A DNA stretch of 64,000 bases from Morella rubra (taxonomy: Eukaryota > Streptophyta > Magnoliopsida > Fagales > Myricaceae): NCBI GenBank assembly GCA_003952965.2, contig CM025853.1:20816348-20880347 (forward strand). Direction: 5' to 3'. The translations under genes were made by a program, and so were the position numbers. How positions within the stretch are numbered: the first letter of the stretch is position 1; each line of letters opens with the position of its first letter. Under the pieces are notes generated by a model that had not been told where the DNA came from, did not search any database, and saw only the letters and a program-made list of their open reading frames with translations. Positions 12,200 through 31,394 of this stretch are shown piece after piece.

Positions 12200-12545
12200 A
12201 AATATTCATCATTTTGAATGAATATTTTTTCATAACTGAAATTTAAATTTTCAAAAAATTCAATACAAATTTTAACAAATTTTCACACAAATTCCAATAC
12301 CTTAAAAAATTCAATCAAATCTTCTCTCTATATTTTTTCACCAAACTGTAATATTTTTTATTAAAAAATTCTATTAAATCATTTTTCACTATACCTTTTT
12401 ACAAACTTCAATAAAAATTAATTTACAATTAAATATTTTTAAAAATATTCACCAACTTTTTACAAAACCCAATAAAACTCCAATATTTCTGAATATTTAT
12501 ACCACTATCAAATTTTTTATTATTATAAATTTTAAGGTTTGTTTT
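12200..12545 (-). repeat. AT-rich interspersed repeat, copy 1
   Basis: Its reverse complement matches 58190-58430 over more than 200 bases, with shared blocks such as GTTTGGTGAAAAA, AATTTGTGTGAAAA and GTTAAAATTT. Weaker relatives occur near 15600-15790, 38500-38600, 43560-43680 and 49230-49370. The family is short, AT-rich and non-coding, so a MITE-like or hAT-derived nonautonomous repeat is the best guess. Confidence 0.55.
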
Positions 12546-12934
12546 GCAACTGAACATCATCGCTAGCCTTGTTGTTTTCGGTCATCGCCTTTTGTTAGGC
12601 AAGTCTGTTATACTTTATAGCACACTGGAAAAACATTGGTATGACTCCATACGGAAAACTAGATTAGCATGCAAATCCGGAGGCTTTTCAGATTAAAGCC
12701 TACATTGTCTGGAAAGGTTATAAATCTTTTGGGGCAGTTATTGGTAGCTAAACTGATGTGGCCCAAGTTAACGTCCTTAACTTCCTGTTTTTATTATGTT
12801 TCCTCTTTCTCCATCGGACATTTCCCTTATTGATTATGGTAAATTTGTTCAAAACATTGTATTTCGTTATGAAAAGAAAATAAATAAATATACTTTTGAT
12901 TGACTAACTATGAGGAGTTTGAAAAAAAAAATCT

Positions 12935-13230
12935 ATAAAAGTTTTAAAATTGTATATTAAACTATCTACTTTGACACACTGCAACCTCCAATTGTCAATC
13001 ACTTTGTATCCTCATTCAAATTATTTTCATATAAAAATAATAATAATGATCTTGACCCTCTTTGCGTATATTTATATATGATTAAGAGTATTTTTGTCAT
13101 TTCTTTATTTCATCAAGGGGTATTATCGTCATTTTAGATGAAAAAAAAAATTTATGTTCATTTTGATGGAATAATTTAAAGATGGTGTAATCATGTGTCA
13201 AACTTCTTTTAATTAATGAGTAAAAAGTGT
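12935..13230. mobile_element. MITE-like element with imperfect long inverted ends
   Basis: The left end (CTATCTACTTTGACACACTG) and the reverse complement of the right end (AGAAGTTTGACACATGATTA) are related, and the same style of sequence (TTTGACACATTGCA...) recurs in the elements at 27158 and 36022. No coding capacity. Ends and target duplication are not clear. Confidence 0.45.
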
Positions 13231-13479
13231 ATTTATTATAAAATATATATATATATATATATATAGATATATATTATTTTTTGTTTTACTACATATAAAG
13301 AAAACAACAGTCAGAAGATTTGGTTGAGTTTTGATGGTTTGTAATTTTTTCGCAAAGGGATGATAAATCCCTGTAGTTTTTTTCCGAAGGCGTGATTTTT
13401 ATTTTTGAGAATGAACAAAATTCTAACACAGAAGTCGGTGGAAAATATGTTTTCACTTTATTTTGTAATTACAAGACGT

Positions 13480-13561
13480 AAAATAATAATAAGATTCCAT
13501 TGTGTCTTTATCCAGTCGTCTTAAAATAATAATAACAAGATTCCATTGTGTCTTTATCCAG
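13480..13561. repeat. Short tandem duplication, about 38 bases
   Basis: AAAATAATAATAA followed by GATTCCATTGTGTCTTTATC occurs twice, at 13480-13515 and 13523-13561, separated by TCGTCTT. The second copy has an extra ACA. Confidence 0.85.
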
Positions 13562-14199
13562 TTTATTTATTTCCTCTTTCTTCCCGGGATGGCTCAGGTA
13601 CGTTTTTGACCCATATTTTAGCCATCGCCTTGGATCACTTCTCTTTTCTTTTCTTTGTTTTTTTTTTTCTTTTTATATAGATGCCTTGGAACACTACGCG
13701 CCGTCACCTATCAGTCTTATCTCATCTTCTTCATGTTTTTTTTTTCTTTTTTATCCAAAACAAACAGACAAGTATTAAAAAAAATGAAAATATTTAAAAT
13801 TAAAGAAGACAAAAGACAAATTAAATACAATTTTTTGCTCATTAATTATTGTGGTCACATTTTACAATTTTACATTCAAATTATCATGACATTTTACCTT
13901 TCAATTATTGATAATTTATACTTTATATTTTTTATAATTAATTTAGACATAAATTTTTATTTTTATTTGGTAAAATAATAATTTTACGCACACAAAACAT
14001 AATCATAAAAAAATTTATAAATTATAATCGTTATGGTACTGAATTAAAATAGTAATTTTTTAAAAAAAATTAACTGTTAAAAGTACAAAATATATATTAT
14101 TTAAAAGATAAAAAAAAAAGTAAAATCAATCATTTAAATATAAAGTGTCAAACTTAAAAAACGTGACAGGTATTTTTATCTTTTTTTAGTATTATATCT

Positions 14200-15312
14200 G
14201 CGGACAAGTAATACAAAACGACGAACTACACCTTGTCGCCACAAGACAGAAAAGTGACATATAGGAGATTATCCCGTCCGCCTCCCGGCTCGTTGGTGTT
14301 ATGCGCTGCTGTACCTACTTTCATTGACAAACATACAGCAGCCACAAATTTTCCTCTGCAAAGCCACTGCACGTGTCGTTCACGCGGACAACTTTCCAGA
14401 ATTCCAAACTCACCCCCACCCAAAAACCTGGCCCAGGAAACCTCATAAGCGAGTACCAGAACCTCCGTGACAACCGCGAGTGCTCCTTCCCCTCGACAGG
14501 AATCTTACACTTCTTACGGCAATTGCCACGTTGCCCACGTTACACAGACATAGCACCAGAAATTCAGACCGAATTCACTTCCCAAAAGGATACGATCACC
14601 TGTCCGTCTTCACTGTGTACACTCTGACTTGAACTTTTTCCAAAAAGAGCAGATATGTTACTGGACCGTGACTCACAGGCAGGTGAGGAGTTCTTGTTAC
14701 GGTTCGAATTTCACCCTTCCCTCTTTAAATTCCAATCTCGTCGGCTCTCGCTTTTCTCCTGTGCTGCACTCTTCCTCACGAGTGTCTCGGGAAGTAAGAG
14801 TGGAAGAAAGCGGAAAAAGAAAATGAAAAATAAGAGAGATCACATTTTCTGGGGAAAATCTTTTAAGTGGCAGGATGATTATTTCCCGCACGAATTCTTC
14901 ATCAGAAAAAGTGATGACTCTATCTGTAGTTATCTTCTATAGAGAACATTGAGCCTCTTTCTCCGCAAATACTTCGGTTGCCTAAAGGCGTTGTTTTCCG
15001 TTTCTCATTTCCATTGATTTCTAGGGTTGTCATAATTAACTCACTGACACCGATTCTTTGGTGCTGGTCGTCCGTTCCCTATCAGTGCCTGATCTTTGGC
15101 TTTGACTAACAAGTTCAGGAATTTCATTAATCTGGTCCCAATCATTCAAGTTCTCGTCGTTTCGGCTCGGTTTCATCCGCTGGTTTGTTGAATTGGCAGG
15201 AGAGAAAGGAATTAGTACCGTTATTTGGTCTGTTTTGCGCTAGTTCGGTTCTGAATTCCGAAGGATTTGTGAAGTTTGGGACGCTGGTCGTGTTGGCAGA
15301 CTTTTTGCGAAA
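14200..15312 (+). promoter_or_regulatory. Promoter and 5' UTR region of the INT1 gene
   Basis: Base composition changes to less AT-rich from about 14200. A TATA-like CTTTAAATTCC lies near 14723-14733, followed by pyrimidine-rich sequence typical of plant leaders, and the coding start is at 15313. The exact transcription start and a possible leader intron cannot be fixed from sequence alone. No other gene is supported in this stretch. Confidence 0.4.
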
Positions 15313-22277
<6,965 letters not shown>

Positions 22278-23825
22278 GTGTGGCGACCCTTATGCATACT
22301 TGGATAGTAGTGGTAGGAACCTCGAAGTCTTGTGAAAGACAGCTTGATACTTGTATTGGTTACCTTGTCTCCAAATATATGGTTGTGCATTTAAATTAGC
22401 TTATGACTTCCATGCAGCCTCTTTTATATCCATCCCAAGGCACCTGTGACTGGGCAGACTTGCATTTGAGGGCACAATTTGGGATCTAGCCAGACTGAAG
22501 TGCCCTGCTTTGTCTTCTGGTTTTCTGTCCATGTTCTCTAAATGGAAACAGAAAACCAAGAATCATGGACTGAGCTACAGCAAGAGCTTTGGGTCCCCAA
22601 AGAAAAAAGAAAAAAAAAGTGCAAAAAGATCCAAGTGTTCCATTTGTAATACAACCAAAGAGAACTTGTGCAAATTGATTCTATAGATAATTCGAAGTCC
22701 ACTAAAATTGTACTAGTTGCTATACTGTCATTATGTGCACTAAAGTAGATTAAATCAGGGAAGTGAATTTGGTTTTCCCCTATTATGCTTTGTGAATTTG
22801 AGAGGTTCTGATACCCAGAGAAAAACACTGTTGGTGCCAGGAAAATGTGATATGGTTATTTGTATTTTTCTCTTTATTTTTTGTGGCAAAAAAAACAAAA
22901 ATCTCTCAACAGGTTGATCTATACGTGGTCTATTACACGTGCAAGACAAAATCTCTCTTACTATCAATTCGAAAGAGCAAATACTCTATCCAAAATTAGA
23001 TTATGACAAGGTAAGCAACAAAAGCAGTACATGTTTACCTTTCCTATATGTTTTGAGTGGCTACACATAGTATGATCTCTTTTTCAATAAGCACTTGAGA
23101 TGACAATCTTAGGAAGTAAACGACTGATGCCTTTAGGTGCATATAAGTCATGAAAGTTGACATTGATCACCATTTGAGTATTGGCGGTAGTGGTCACTTT
23201 TGACTAGAAAAAAAGGAAAAAGAAAGAAAGAAGAGTTGACGCTAGAATTGATACAGCCTATGGATTATTGGATTACAGAAACATAGCCTTGGGCCCACCT
23301 CCAAAGCGTATCACCTAATTCGCAAATATTTAGGCTCCAAAGCCTACCACCCGATTCTCAAACATAGGATTCCTTGGGGCCACCTCTATTTAGAGTAGCC
23401 CGATCCGACGATAATGTGCTAATTTTTTCAATCAAACAACATCTTCTATTTTATTTATTCTTTAAACAAATACTCAAAACATATATTACATTGCCCTCTA
23501 ATACAAACTTCTTGAATTATTGGTGCTCTATCTAAGATATATATAGAGACAGAAAGAATTTGACAAAAAATACTTTTGTATCTTTATTTTTAATTTAATA
23601 TTAATATATTCTCATATATTGTTTGAATTTAGATATAATAATAATATTTTTTAATCTACCCCTGCAAGAAAAAATTTCTAACTTCGTCACTAAATAGGAG
23701 GACTACACAAGCGTGGGAGATTAGTCGGGGCAAACCTTCGGATACCCTCGTTATCTTTAAAAAAAAAAAAAAATTCATCAAATTCTTTAAAGATGAAATA
23801 CAAACACAAGGCATAGTTGATAAGG
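22278..23825. other. INT1 3' UTR and spacer
   Basis: The first 200-300 bases after the INT1 stop are probably 3' UTR, though no single polyadenylation signal stands out. The remainder is AT-rich spacer without a supportable gene; 23760-23773 is a run of A. Confidence 0.5.
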
Positions 23826-26410
23826 TTTACAGCTTCCACCTAGAAAAGATAGGGCTTTTATGCCCTTTTTTTAGGTTGACTTGCTTGATGTAAAACATGA
23901 AATAACAATCAATACGATAGAGTGGTGTGAAGTTTGTAAGATGTGGGCACCAATCTTTGTAACAAAAAATTAAACACATGTCGAAATGGCAAAAGAAATC
24001 CACATGAGATGTATGTGTGTGAATATCACTGGGGCTTACAGCTCCAAAGAGAGCACATGCACAGTGTGCACCAAACTTTGTAATGGCATACAGCCTGTCA
24101 GATGTGGACAACATCAACTGCCCCCCACATGTCAAATATATGTGCCAAAATGTGAAAGGAAAGAAGATGCAGACAGCAACACATCAAACCTTTGAAAAAA
24201 AAAAAAAAAAAAGGTTCAACAAATCCGGAACTATGTGTAGTTTGTTCATCAGACCTATTTTACTATTGCTTTTAAGAAGTTCATAATTTTTTTAATAGGT
24301 ATGACGGGTAGGCATGTAACACTGTATTTGACATCATATTACAATAAATGATGATCGCAATTGATCTCTCTGAAATGAATTTTAATAAAATTAGGAACTA
24401 CCATAGACCATATATAAATATGTTGCTTAAAACAATTACACTAGCATAATAACTTCAAGGGTTAGGTTCTCTCATCCTTCTAAAATTTTTTTTAAAAAAA
24501 TCAGAACTGTGTAAAATGTATTTATGTTATATTTTTATATAAAATTTGAGGTAAAAGAAAGAAATAAAAGAAGAAATAATCCGATAGAATGAATCCATTT
24601 TTTTGCCCTCATGCCTGTGAAACTTTCCTGTTGGCTGTCGTTGATTATACCATTCCCTGCATGCTTCTCAATTCCTCCCCATGCTTTCTCCTCCTTTTGT
24701 GCTTTCGTCTTTCTATTTTCTCCTCCTTTTCTAAAGGATAGACCCTAGCTAAGCCTAAAGCTAGCTTCTTGTTAGAAGTTGACCCTTTTTCTACAGAGGC
24801 GGAATAGGAGGTTTTCACTGGCCACTCATTTCAGTCGTCATCCATGCAAATCTTCTTCCCTGATATGAGGCTTCCTCGCGGCATCTGATTTCAACAAGTC
24901 CCATTGTTGGCTTGCTCTAGTAAATTCCCTTCAGGCCGACCATTTGTTCGGCTCTCTAGTAAAAAATTGAAACGGTCCCTCCTTCCATTAAGGAGAATCT
25001 TTCCTTGTAACCTCTCAATTATCTAAATGTCATTTATCTGTTTTAATTATAAATTTTATCTCAATTTGTTAGTAAGATTTTACAGTTAAAATGTATTATA
25101 AAATAGGTCATGTGGTATAATATAGACGGTTGGATCTTCTGACAAGACGTATACCGATAACTTTTTGTAGTTTAAAAATTTATAAATGTGACAAAATTGA
25201 TAGTTTAAAAAAATAATATTTTAATTTTTAATTTTAAAGCGAAAACGGAGAGTTACTATTATTATTATTTATTTTACCTTTTTAATAACTTTTGATAATG
25301 GCTCTTAACAAAAGAAAAATATATATAACAAAAAAAGTTTTGTAGGATTTGGAAACAAATCTTCTCAAACAAAACACATGTCGAAATGGCCAAAAAAATC
25401 TAACATGATGTATGTCTGTGAATGGTATTAGTGCTTGTAGGTCCAAAGAGAACAGCGGGTAACAAACAGAACAGTGCGTACCAAACCTTTGTAATTGCAT
25501 ACAGCCTGTAAGATGTGAACAACATCAACTGCTTATAGGTCAAATGTATACCAAAAAAAAAAAATGTGAAAGCAAATAAGACCCAGACGGCAACAACCCT
25601 TTGTGGGTCTAATCTGCATCAAACCTTTGAAATGTCAGAAAAGCAGGTCAACACAGCCAGATTTGTGGAGTTAATTAGTCAGACCAACTGTAATTGCGGC
25701 CCAAATACTATTGCTTTTAAGAAGTTTTAATCTTTTAATAGGTATATTGCATAACTATATGTGGCCAAAGCTGTACGGTCTAAATAATATATAAGTTCAT
25801 ACTTTCCATATTGACATGAACGTGGAAATATGTGAAAAGTTTGGGTGCATATTAAAATGTATCATATCATTTCTAATACTATGTTTTAGTAACGGTACAA
25901 TTTAAAAAGAAATAACTATATCAAGTGAATTTTATTATTTAATGTTATCATTTTGATTTTTTTTAAAATGCGAATCTTATAGTGAAATCTATTTGAAGTT
26001 TTTGTATATCTCTAAATTGTATTGTTTAAATTAGCCTAATCTTATTAAAAAAATCTTTGTATTTTTTTTTTTTGCTTTGGTTTTTTCAAATGTGGAAAGA
26101 CCTCATTGCTTCGTAGACTAATCATTAATTACATGCCGACAAAAAAATTATAAAATAAGTTAATAAAATATAAAACAAAACTAGATCTTAGTTCTTTTTT
26201 TAAAAAAGAAAAAAAAAAAAAGATTTTAGTTAATGTAATGTGTAACCATTGCATAATTGATTGAAAATATATTCAAAAGAACTCTCTCGATATATCTTAA
26301 GAGGTAGATTATCCAGTCATAAGGTACACACTTAAGTATCGTGCAAAAGGATGAAATTTTGATTCATCCACACTCAATGAATTACAAAAATATAGAATCC
26401 ATCGGAGCCA
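23826..26410. repeat. Tandem duplication unit 1 (sub-blocks A and B)
   Basis: Sub-block A (about 23880-24300) and sub-block B (about 25300-25760) are diverged copies of one sequence containing GTCGAAATGGC, AACATCAACTGC and CTATTGCTTTTAAGAAGTT. A matches block C of the next unit best (both have ATCCACATGAGATGTATGTG and GTTTGTTCATCAGACCTA); B matches block D best (GTAGGATTTGGAAACAAAT, TGTAATTGCGGCCCAAATAC). A tail at 26240-26370 (TATTCAAAAGAACTCTCT, AAGGTACACAC) also recurs twice. No coding frame is conserved between copies. 24430-25180 has no partner. Confidence 0.75.
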
Positions 26411-26464
26411 TTTCCAAACTATGTGATTAGTAATTATTCGATTTGTGCGAAATATGATTAGTAA

Positions 26465-29420
26465 TTACTCGATATGTGCCCTTCTAAGTCGCTTGAGATA
26501 AAACATAAAATAACAAAAAAGGAATGGCACCAATACAATGGAGTGGTGAAGTTCTGTAAGATGTGGGCACAAATCTTCTAACAAAAAGTTAAACACATAT
26601 ATGTCGAAATGGCAAAAGGAATCCACATGAGATGTATGTGTGTGAATAGCATTAGGGCTTCCAGCAGCTCCAAAGAGAACGCAGTTTGCACCAAACTTTG
26701 CAATGGCATACAGCTTGTGAGATGTGGACAACATCAACTGCCCCCCGCAAGGTGGTCGGATGTTCCAAAATGTGAAAGGAAATAAGACGCAGACAGCAAC
26801 ACATCAAACCTTTGAAATTTTCAGGAAAAAAATTGGTCAACAAAGCCAGAACTATGTGGAGTTTGTTCATCAGACCTATATATTACTGTTGCTTTTAAAA
26901 AGTTTATAACTTTTTTTAATAAGTACGGCCAGCATAAAGATATTTAGCATCTAAAGATTCCCAAGCTGTAGGAATTATAATTGAAGAGAGTATATTATGT
27001 GGGCCCAATGAAAATGCCCTTTTATTTCTCTATTTTTTTTTTTTTATATCTAACTTGTTTGAGGTGGTGAAATCCCTCATTGATTGTTTGACTAATCCTT
27101 ACATGCAATTGAAAAGGCAACTTTCCTTCCTTCTTATTTCTTGGTAATAAAAATATAGAAAAAATACACTTTTCACCTATGAACTATCATAAGTTTTATA
27201 CTTTGCACTCTAAACTACTAATTTTGATATATTGCATCCTCTAATTATCAATTTTTAACATTTTGCATCCTTTATCAAATTTTTAGACTAAAATGACGAT
27301 AATGTTCTTGACCCATTTTGCATATATTAAAGATATTGTTGATTCATTAATTTCTCAAGAGTGTTATTGTCAAATGGAGGATATAAAATATTTAATATTA
27401 ATAGTTGAAGGGTATAATGTGTCAAAGTGGATAGTTTAGAGTACAAAGTGTCTAACATTAGTAGTTTGAGGTGTAATGTCTTAAAGATAGTAATTTGGAG
27501 TGCAATATGTCACTACCAAGTAGTTTGTGGGTAAAAAGTATATTTTCTCCTAAAAATATATATAAAGTAGAAATTAAGGCAGCTTTGGTGCTCTAGTTGT
27601 ATAAAACAAAACAAAAAAAATTAATACATGCATATTATTTGATGTGAACCCTTGCAGAATTGGTTAGAGAGATATTCAAAAGAACTCTCTAGATGTATGT
27701 ATTTTAAGTGCTTGATTCTCGTGTCATAAGGTACACACCCAGTATCCTGCAACAGCAGCAAGATTTGATCCATCCACACACCAAGGCGATGGAAGACGAG
27801 ACTAATAGAATATTTTTATGAACGTGGCAAATAGAATATTTTTACAAATGTATGTTTATTTAGGAGGTCGATTTTTCTCGAATTAAATCACTTTAAGAGT
27901 TTTGTTGCTTTTTTTTTTAAAAAAAAAAAAACACAATGTTGTTACGTGTACGCAGGTAACACCGCATTCAATATCATAGTGTAATAAATGATGATCGTTA
28001 TTGGTCTTTCCATCGAAAATGAATCCCAACGAAATTGAAAACCACCGTATGCAATATTGATAACATTTTATAATTGGAGAATTCAATTTAACGAAATTAA
28101 TAGTTTAAAAATTAAAAATAACATTTAGCATATAATTTGGAAGCAAAAAATGATATATATATTTCAAGTATCTTTTAACAATGCTTCCTAACAAAAATAT
28201 ATATATAACAAAAGTTCTGTAGGATTTGGAAACAAATGTCAAATCTTCTTAACAAAACACACGTCGAAATGGCCAAAAAAATCTAACATGATGTAGGTGT
28301 GTGAACGGTATTAGTGTCTGTAGGTCCAAAGAGAAGAGTGGGCACCAACCTTTGAAATGGCTTCCAGCCTGTAAAATGTGAACAACATCAACTGCTTATG
28401 GGTCAAATGTGCAAAAATGTGAAAGCAAATAAGACGTAGACAGGAAAATAAGACGACAGCAAAAAACCTTTGTGGGTCTAATCTGGCATCATAACTTTGA
28501 AATGTCAGAGAAGCAGGTCAATAGAGCCAGATTTGTGGAGTTAATTAGTCAGGCCAATTGTAATTGCGGCCCAAATACTATTGCTTTTAAGAAGTTTTAA
28601 TCTTTTAATAAGTATACATAAATATACGTGTCACGCAATGATTCTCCCAAGCTGTAGGGTCTAAATAATAAATTCTAATGACATGACAGGGAGAATATGT
28701 AAAAAGCTTGGGTCCATATTAGAGATCTGACTCTCTACTGGATCATCTCTAATATTATGTTCGAAAGTTAGTGATTTTTGTTATTATTTTATTTTAATTT
28801 TAATTTTAATTAAATATATATATTTTTTGTATTTTTTAATTATAAAAATTTAATCTATACATAAGAGTAAATATTAAAGAATATAAATACGGTATTAGAT
28901 TTAAGGCCTTGATTTGAAATTTAATTCTGCGCTTCATGTTAATTTAAATTAAATATTTTATGTACCGGACTTCCAGTTAAATATATAATTTTAAAAAAGA
29001 TAAATATAATAAATAGATCTCATTATTTAATAATGTCGTTGTAAAGTTTTTAAATTATTATTTATAATTTAAAAAGAATATTTTTTTCTCAGCAATTTAG
29101 AAAGAATATTTGAGACTCTAATCTATTAAAAAACCTTGTATTTTTTTTCCATTTGTTTTTTTCAAATGTTGAGAGACCTCTTCTTGCTTTGAAGACTAAT
29201 CATTAGATGGCGAATAAAAAAATTATAAAAATAAGGTTATATAATATAAAACAAAAAAAAAATAGCTGTTAGTTAATCTACTGCGTAAACCACTGCATAA
29301 TTGGTTGTGGGGAAGTGGGAACTCTCTATATGTATCTTAAGAGGTATATTATCCGGTCATGAGGTACACTCAAAGTATCCTGCAACAGCATGAAATTTTA
29401 ATCCCATCCACACTCTACAG
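26465..29420. repeat. Tandem duplication unit 2 (sub-blocks C and D)
   Basis: Block C is about 26480-26930 with its tail at 27650-27790; a linking segment at 27950-28060 matches 24310-24410 after block A; block D is about 28190-28620 with its tail at 29285-29415. The order repeats that of unit 1, so a unit already holding two copies was itself duplicated. A 393-base MITE interrupts block C's downstream part. No gene recognised. Confidence 0.75.
27158..27550. mobile_element. MITE with long inverted ends and 9-10 base target duplication (Mutator-like)
   Basis: The left end GAAAAAATACACTTTTCACC and the reverse complement of the right end GGAGAAAATATACTTTTTAC are inverted repeats that extend imperfectly for some 80 bases. 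TAAAAATATA stands directly on both sides (27148-27157 and 27551-27560). No coding capacity. A 9-10 base duplication suggests mobilisation by a Mutator-type transposase. Confidence 0.75.
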
Positions 29421-31394
29421 TAAAAGCAGCAGTCTAAAATTTAAAAATTTAGATTTTGCTTAGATGGCACAAGATGATTGGACCAAAAATACACCAGCAG
29501 CATTTGAATGATGTTTGGGGGCACTATTTATGTTTTCTATTGAATTTTGTGGGACCACCCTCAGCTGTCCTCAAATTCGGCTCACCAAAGAATGCTGATT
29601 CGTGTTCCCCGCTGAATTATTGACCGATAGCTACTGGCCACGTGGGTTGTTGGCCTGTTACTGTCTTCTTCTAGTGCGGCCCAATAATTAGTACCCACGT
29701 GGCACTTCGTGAATCACGGTATCTATGGTCACGCCACGCCATGTCAAGTCATCAGTTGTACGTGCCAACGGTGCCATGCATGATGGTTCAGTGCTAGGAG
29801 CCCCATGCATGCTTCTTCATGATCATGCATGATACGCAGCAGGTCATATACATATTAATGGACAAAGGAGCCGTAGACTATTGGCCCCCACCGGCCACCA
29901 ATCAAAGAAACGAATGGCCGAGTCTTCCAAGTCTTCTACAGTGTTGCTTTTCTTTTTAGTTTTTTTTGTAAAAAAAATTGATATTTAGCAGTTGAAATTG
30001 AAATTTTCGATTTAAACCTTAATAATATTTAGAATTTCTTTAATCTCTTGAATATTTTAAGTAAACAAATTTAATAAATTATAATTTAATTAGGATATAT
30101 TTTGACACAAAATTTTGTTAGTAACGGGACACTAACACTAATTTATTTTTTATTATTTTTTTTATATTTGAGTTCGTTAAAATATTTCATTTAAGGGTAA
30201 GTTATAATTTTTTTCTCTCAAATTATTACTCGATTTTAAAATACCACATAAACTTTAACTTGTTATAACTTATACCCAAAACTATAGTTATAGTTGTGAT
30301 TTCATCTCCCAACCCACTGGAGCTATAATGTCAAATGATTTCTGTCTCACCTGACGAGTACGTGACCTTCTTCTTAAGTGAACAAATAAATTTACCATCA
30401 TTTGATCTCTCCCCAGTCTTCTACAATACTTCTAACAATTTGTAGACCTAAGAAATAATATGTACTAAGCTGTTTTTTTTAATTAAAAAAATAACTCATT
30501 TAGAATTGATATAGTCAAATCTGTCTTTTCAAGTAAAGAGAGAGTCATGTGCCGTTTATGCAGGGACAGAAACCGTTTGACATAATGGCTTTAAAAGTTG
30601 AGAGATGGAATTGCAACGAGAAGTATAGTTCAGATGGTGAGTTGTTACGAATTAAAGTTTGTTTCAATATTTTAAGAATCGGGTGGTAGTTTGAAAGGGA
30701 AAATTATAATTTGTCCTTTATTTAAAATATTTGTTATGTTAAATTATTCTTTATAAAAATCTTGAAAGTCATATCTCAGAAAAAAAACGCTAATCTAAAC
30801 ATTATTAATGATTAGAAGAAAATTTGTATTGCACATTGAAAAGAATTTTAAGGAAAAGTTTATACGTGGATGAGAAATTTCTTTTGAACCAAAAAATATT
30901 TTTGAAATATGTAATCAAACATAGTCATGAATATCTGTTCTAAGCCACTATCCACATATATGAGGTTGATGTTGAAAGGAATCATGGCCGAGTCATCAAT
31001 TTTATCTTCTGCATGTTTTCCCGTACGTTCCGTCTGAAGATAAGGATGACCGACTCTATCCCTCTTCTCAAGTGTTCTTCTGCTGTGATGGTGATCATTG
31101 ATGAACTTCACAGTGAAATTCACATGACATATATATCTAGATGTTTTCTTGAGGAAGTTTTCACATGACTTCGATCGTTTCAAAGTTGCCGACTTCGATT
31201 TGGGGTGACGTATATAACGAACCTTCTAAAGAAAGTTTTTCACGTGGATTAATTTATTATATATTGAAATCCCATTGCAAATTTGCGATATTCGAGCTTT
31301 GAAAATAATGAATTTCAAAGAAAAATTATAAAAACCGACAAATTCCATATATCTTGTGCATAATTAGATTGGAAAAATGCAAATTAAATATAAT
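29421..31394. other. Intergenic spacer with a G-box rich patch
   Basis: A less AT-rich patch at about 29560-29930 holds two CCACGTGG or CACGTGG boxes (near 29639 and 29696), TGACGT-like and CATGCATG motifs. This would suit a stress-responsive promoter, but I see no open gene next to it. The rest is AT-rich. A 107-codon minus-strand frame at 30860-31183 has no recognisable family. Confidence 0.5.

Larger units (their letters stand above)
10550..14200. other. AT-rich intergenic spacer with simple repeats and MITE-like sequence
   Basis: No coding region is supported. There is a long TA microsatellite at 11284-11350, an uninterrupted run of A near 11661-11684, a second TA run near 13243-13272, and two MITE-like stretches listed separately. 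Short open frames here are low complexity. Confidence 0.7.

Noticed and set aside
14226..14627. Several 65-85 codon frames upstream of INT1
   Set aside because: They overlap on both strands, show no domain, and lie in the promoter or leader region.
23827..26737. Similar minus-strand frames of 90-102 codons in repeat blocks A and C
   Set aside because: The similarity comes from the duplicated DNA; the frame is not kept in blocks B and D and no family is recognised.
30860..31183. 107-codon minus-strand frame
   Set aside because: No family recognised, no supporting context, and the C-terminal part is AT-driven.
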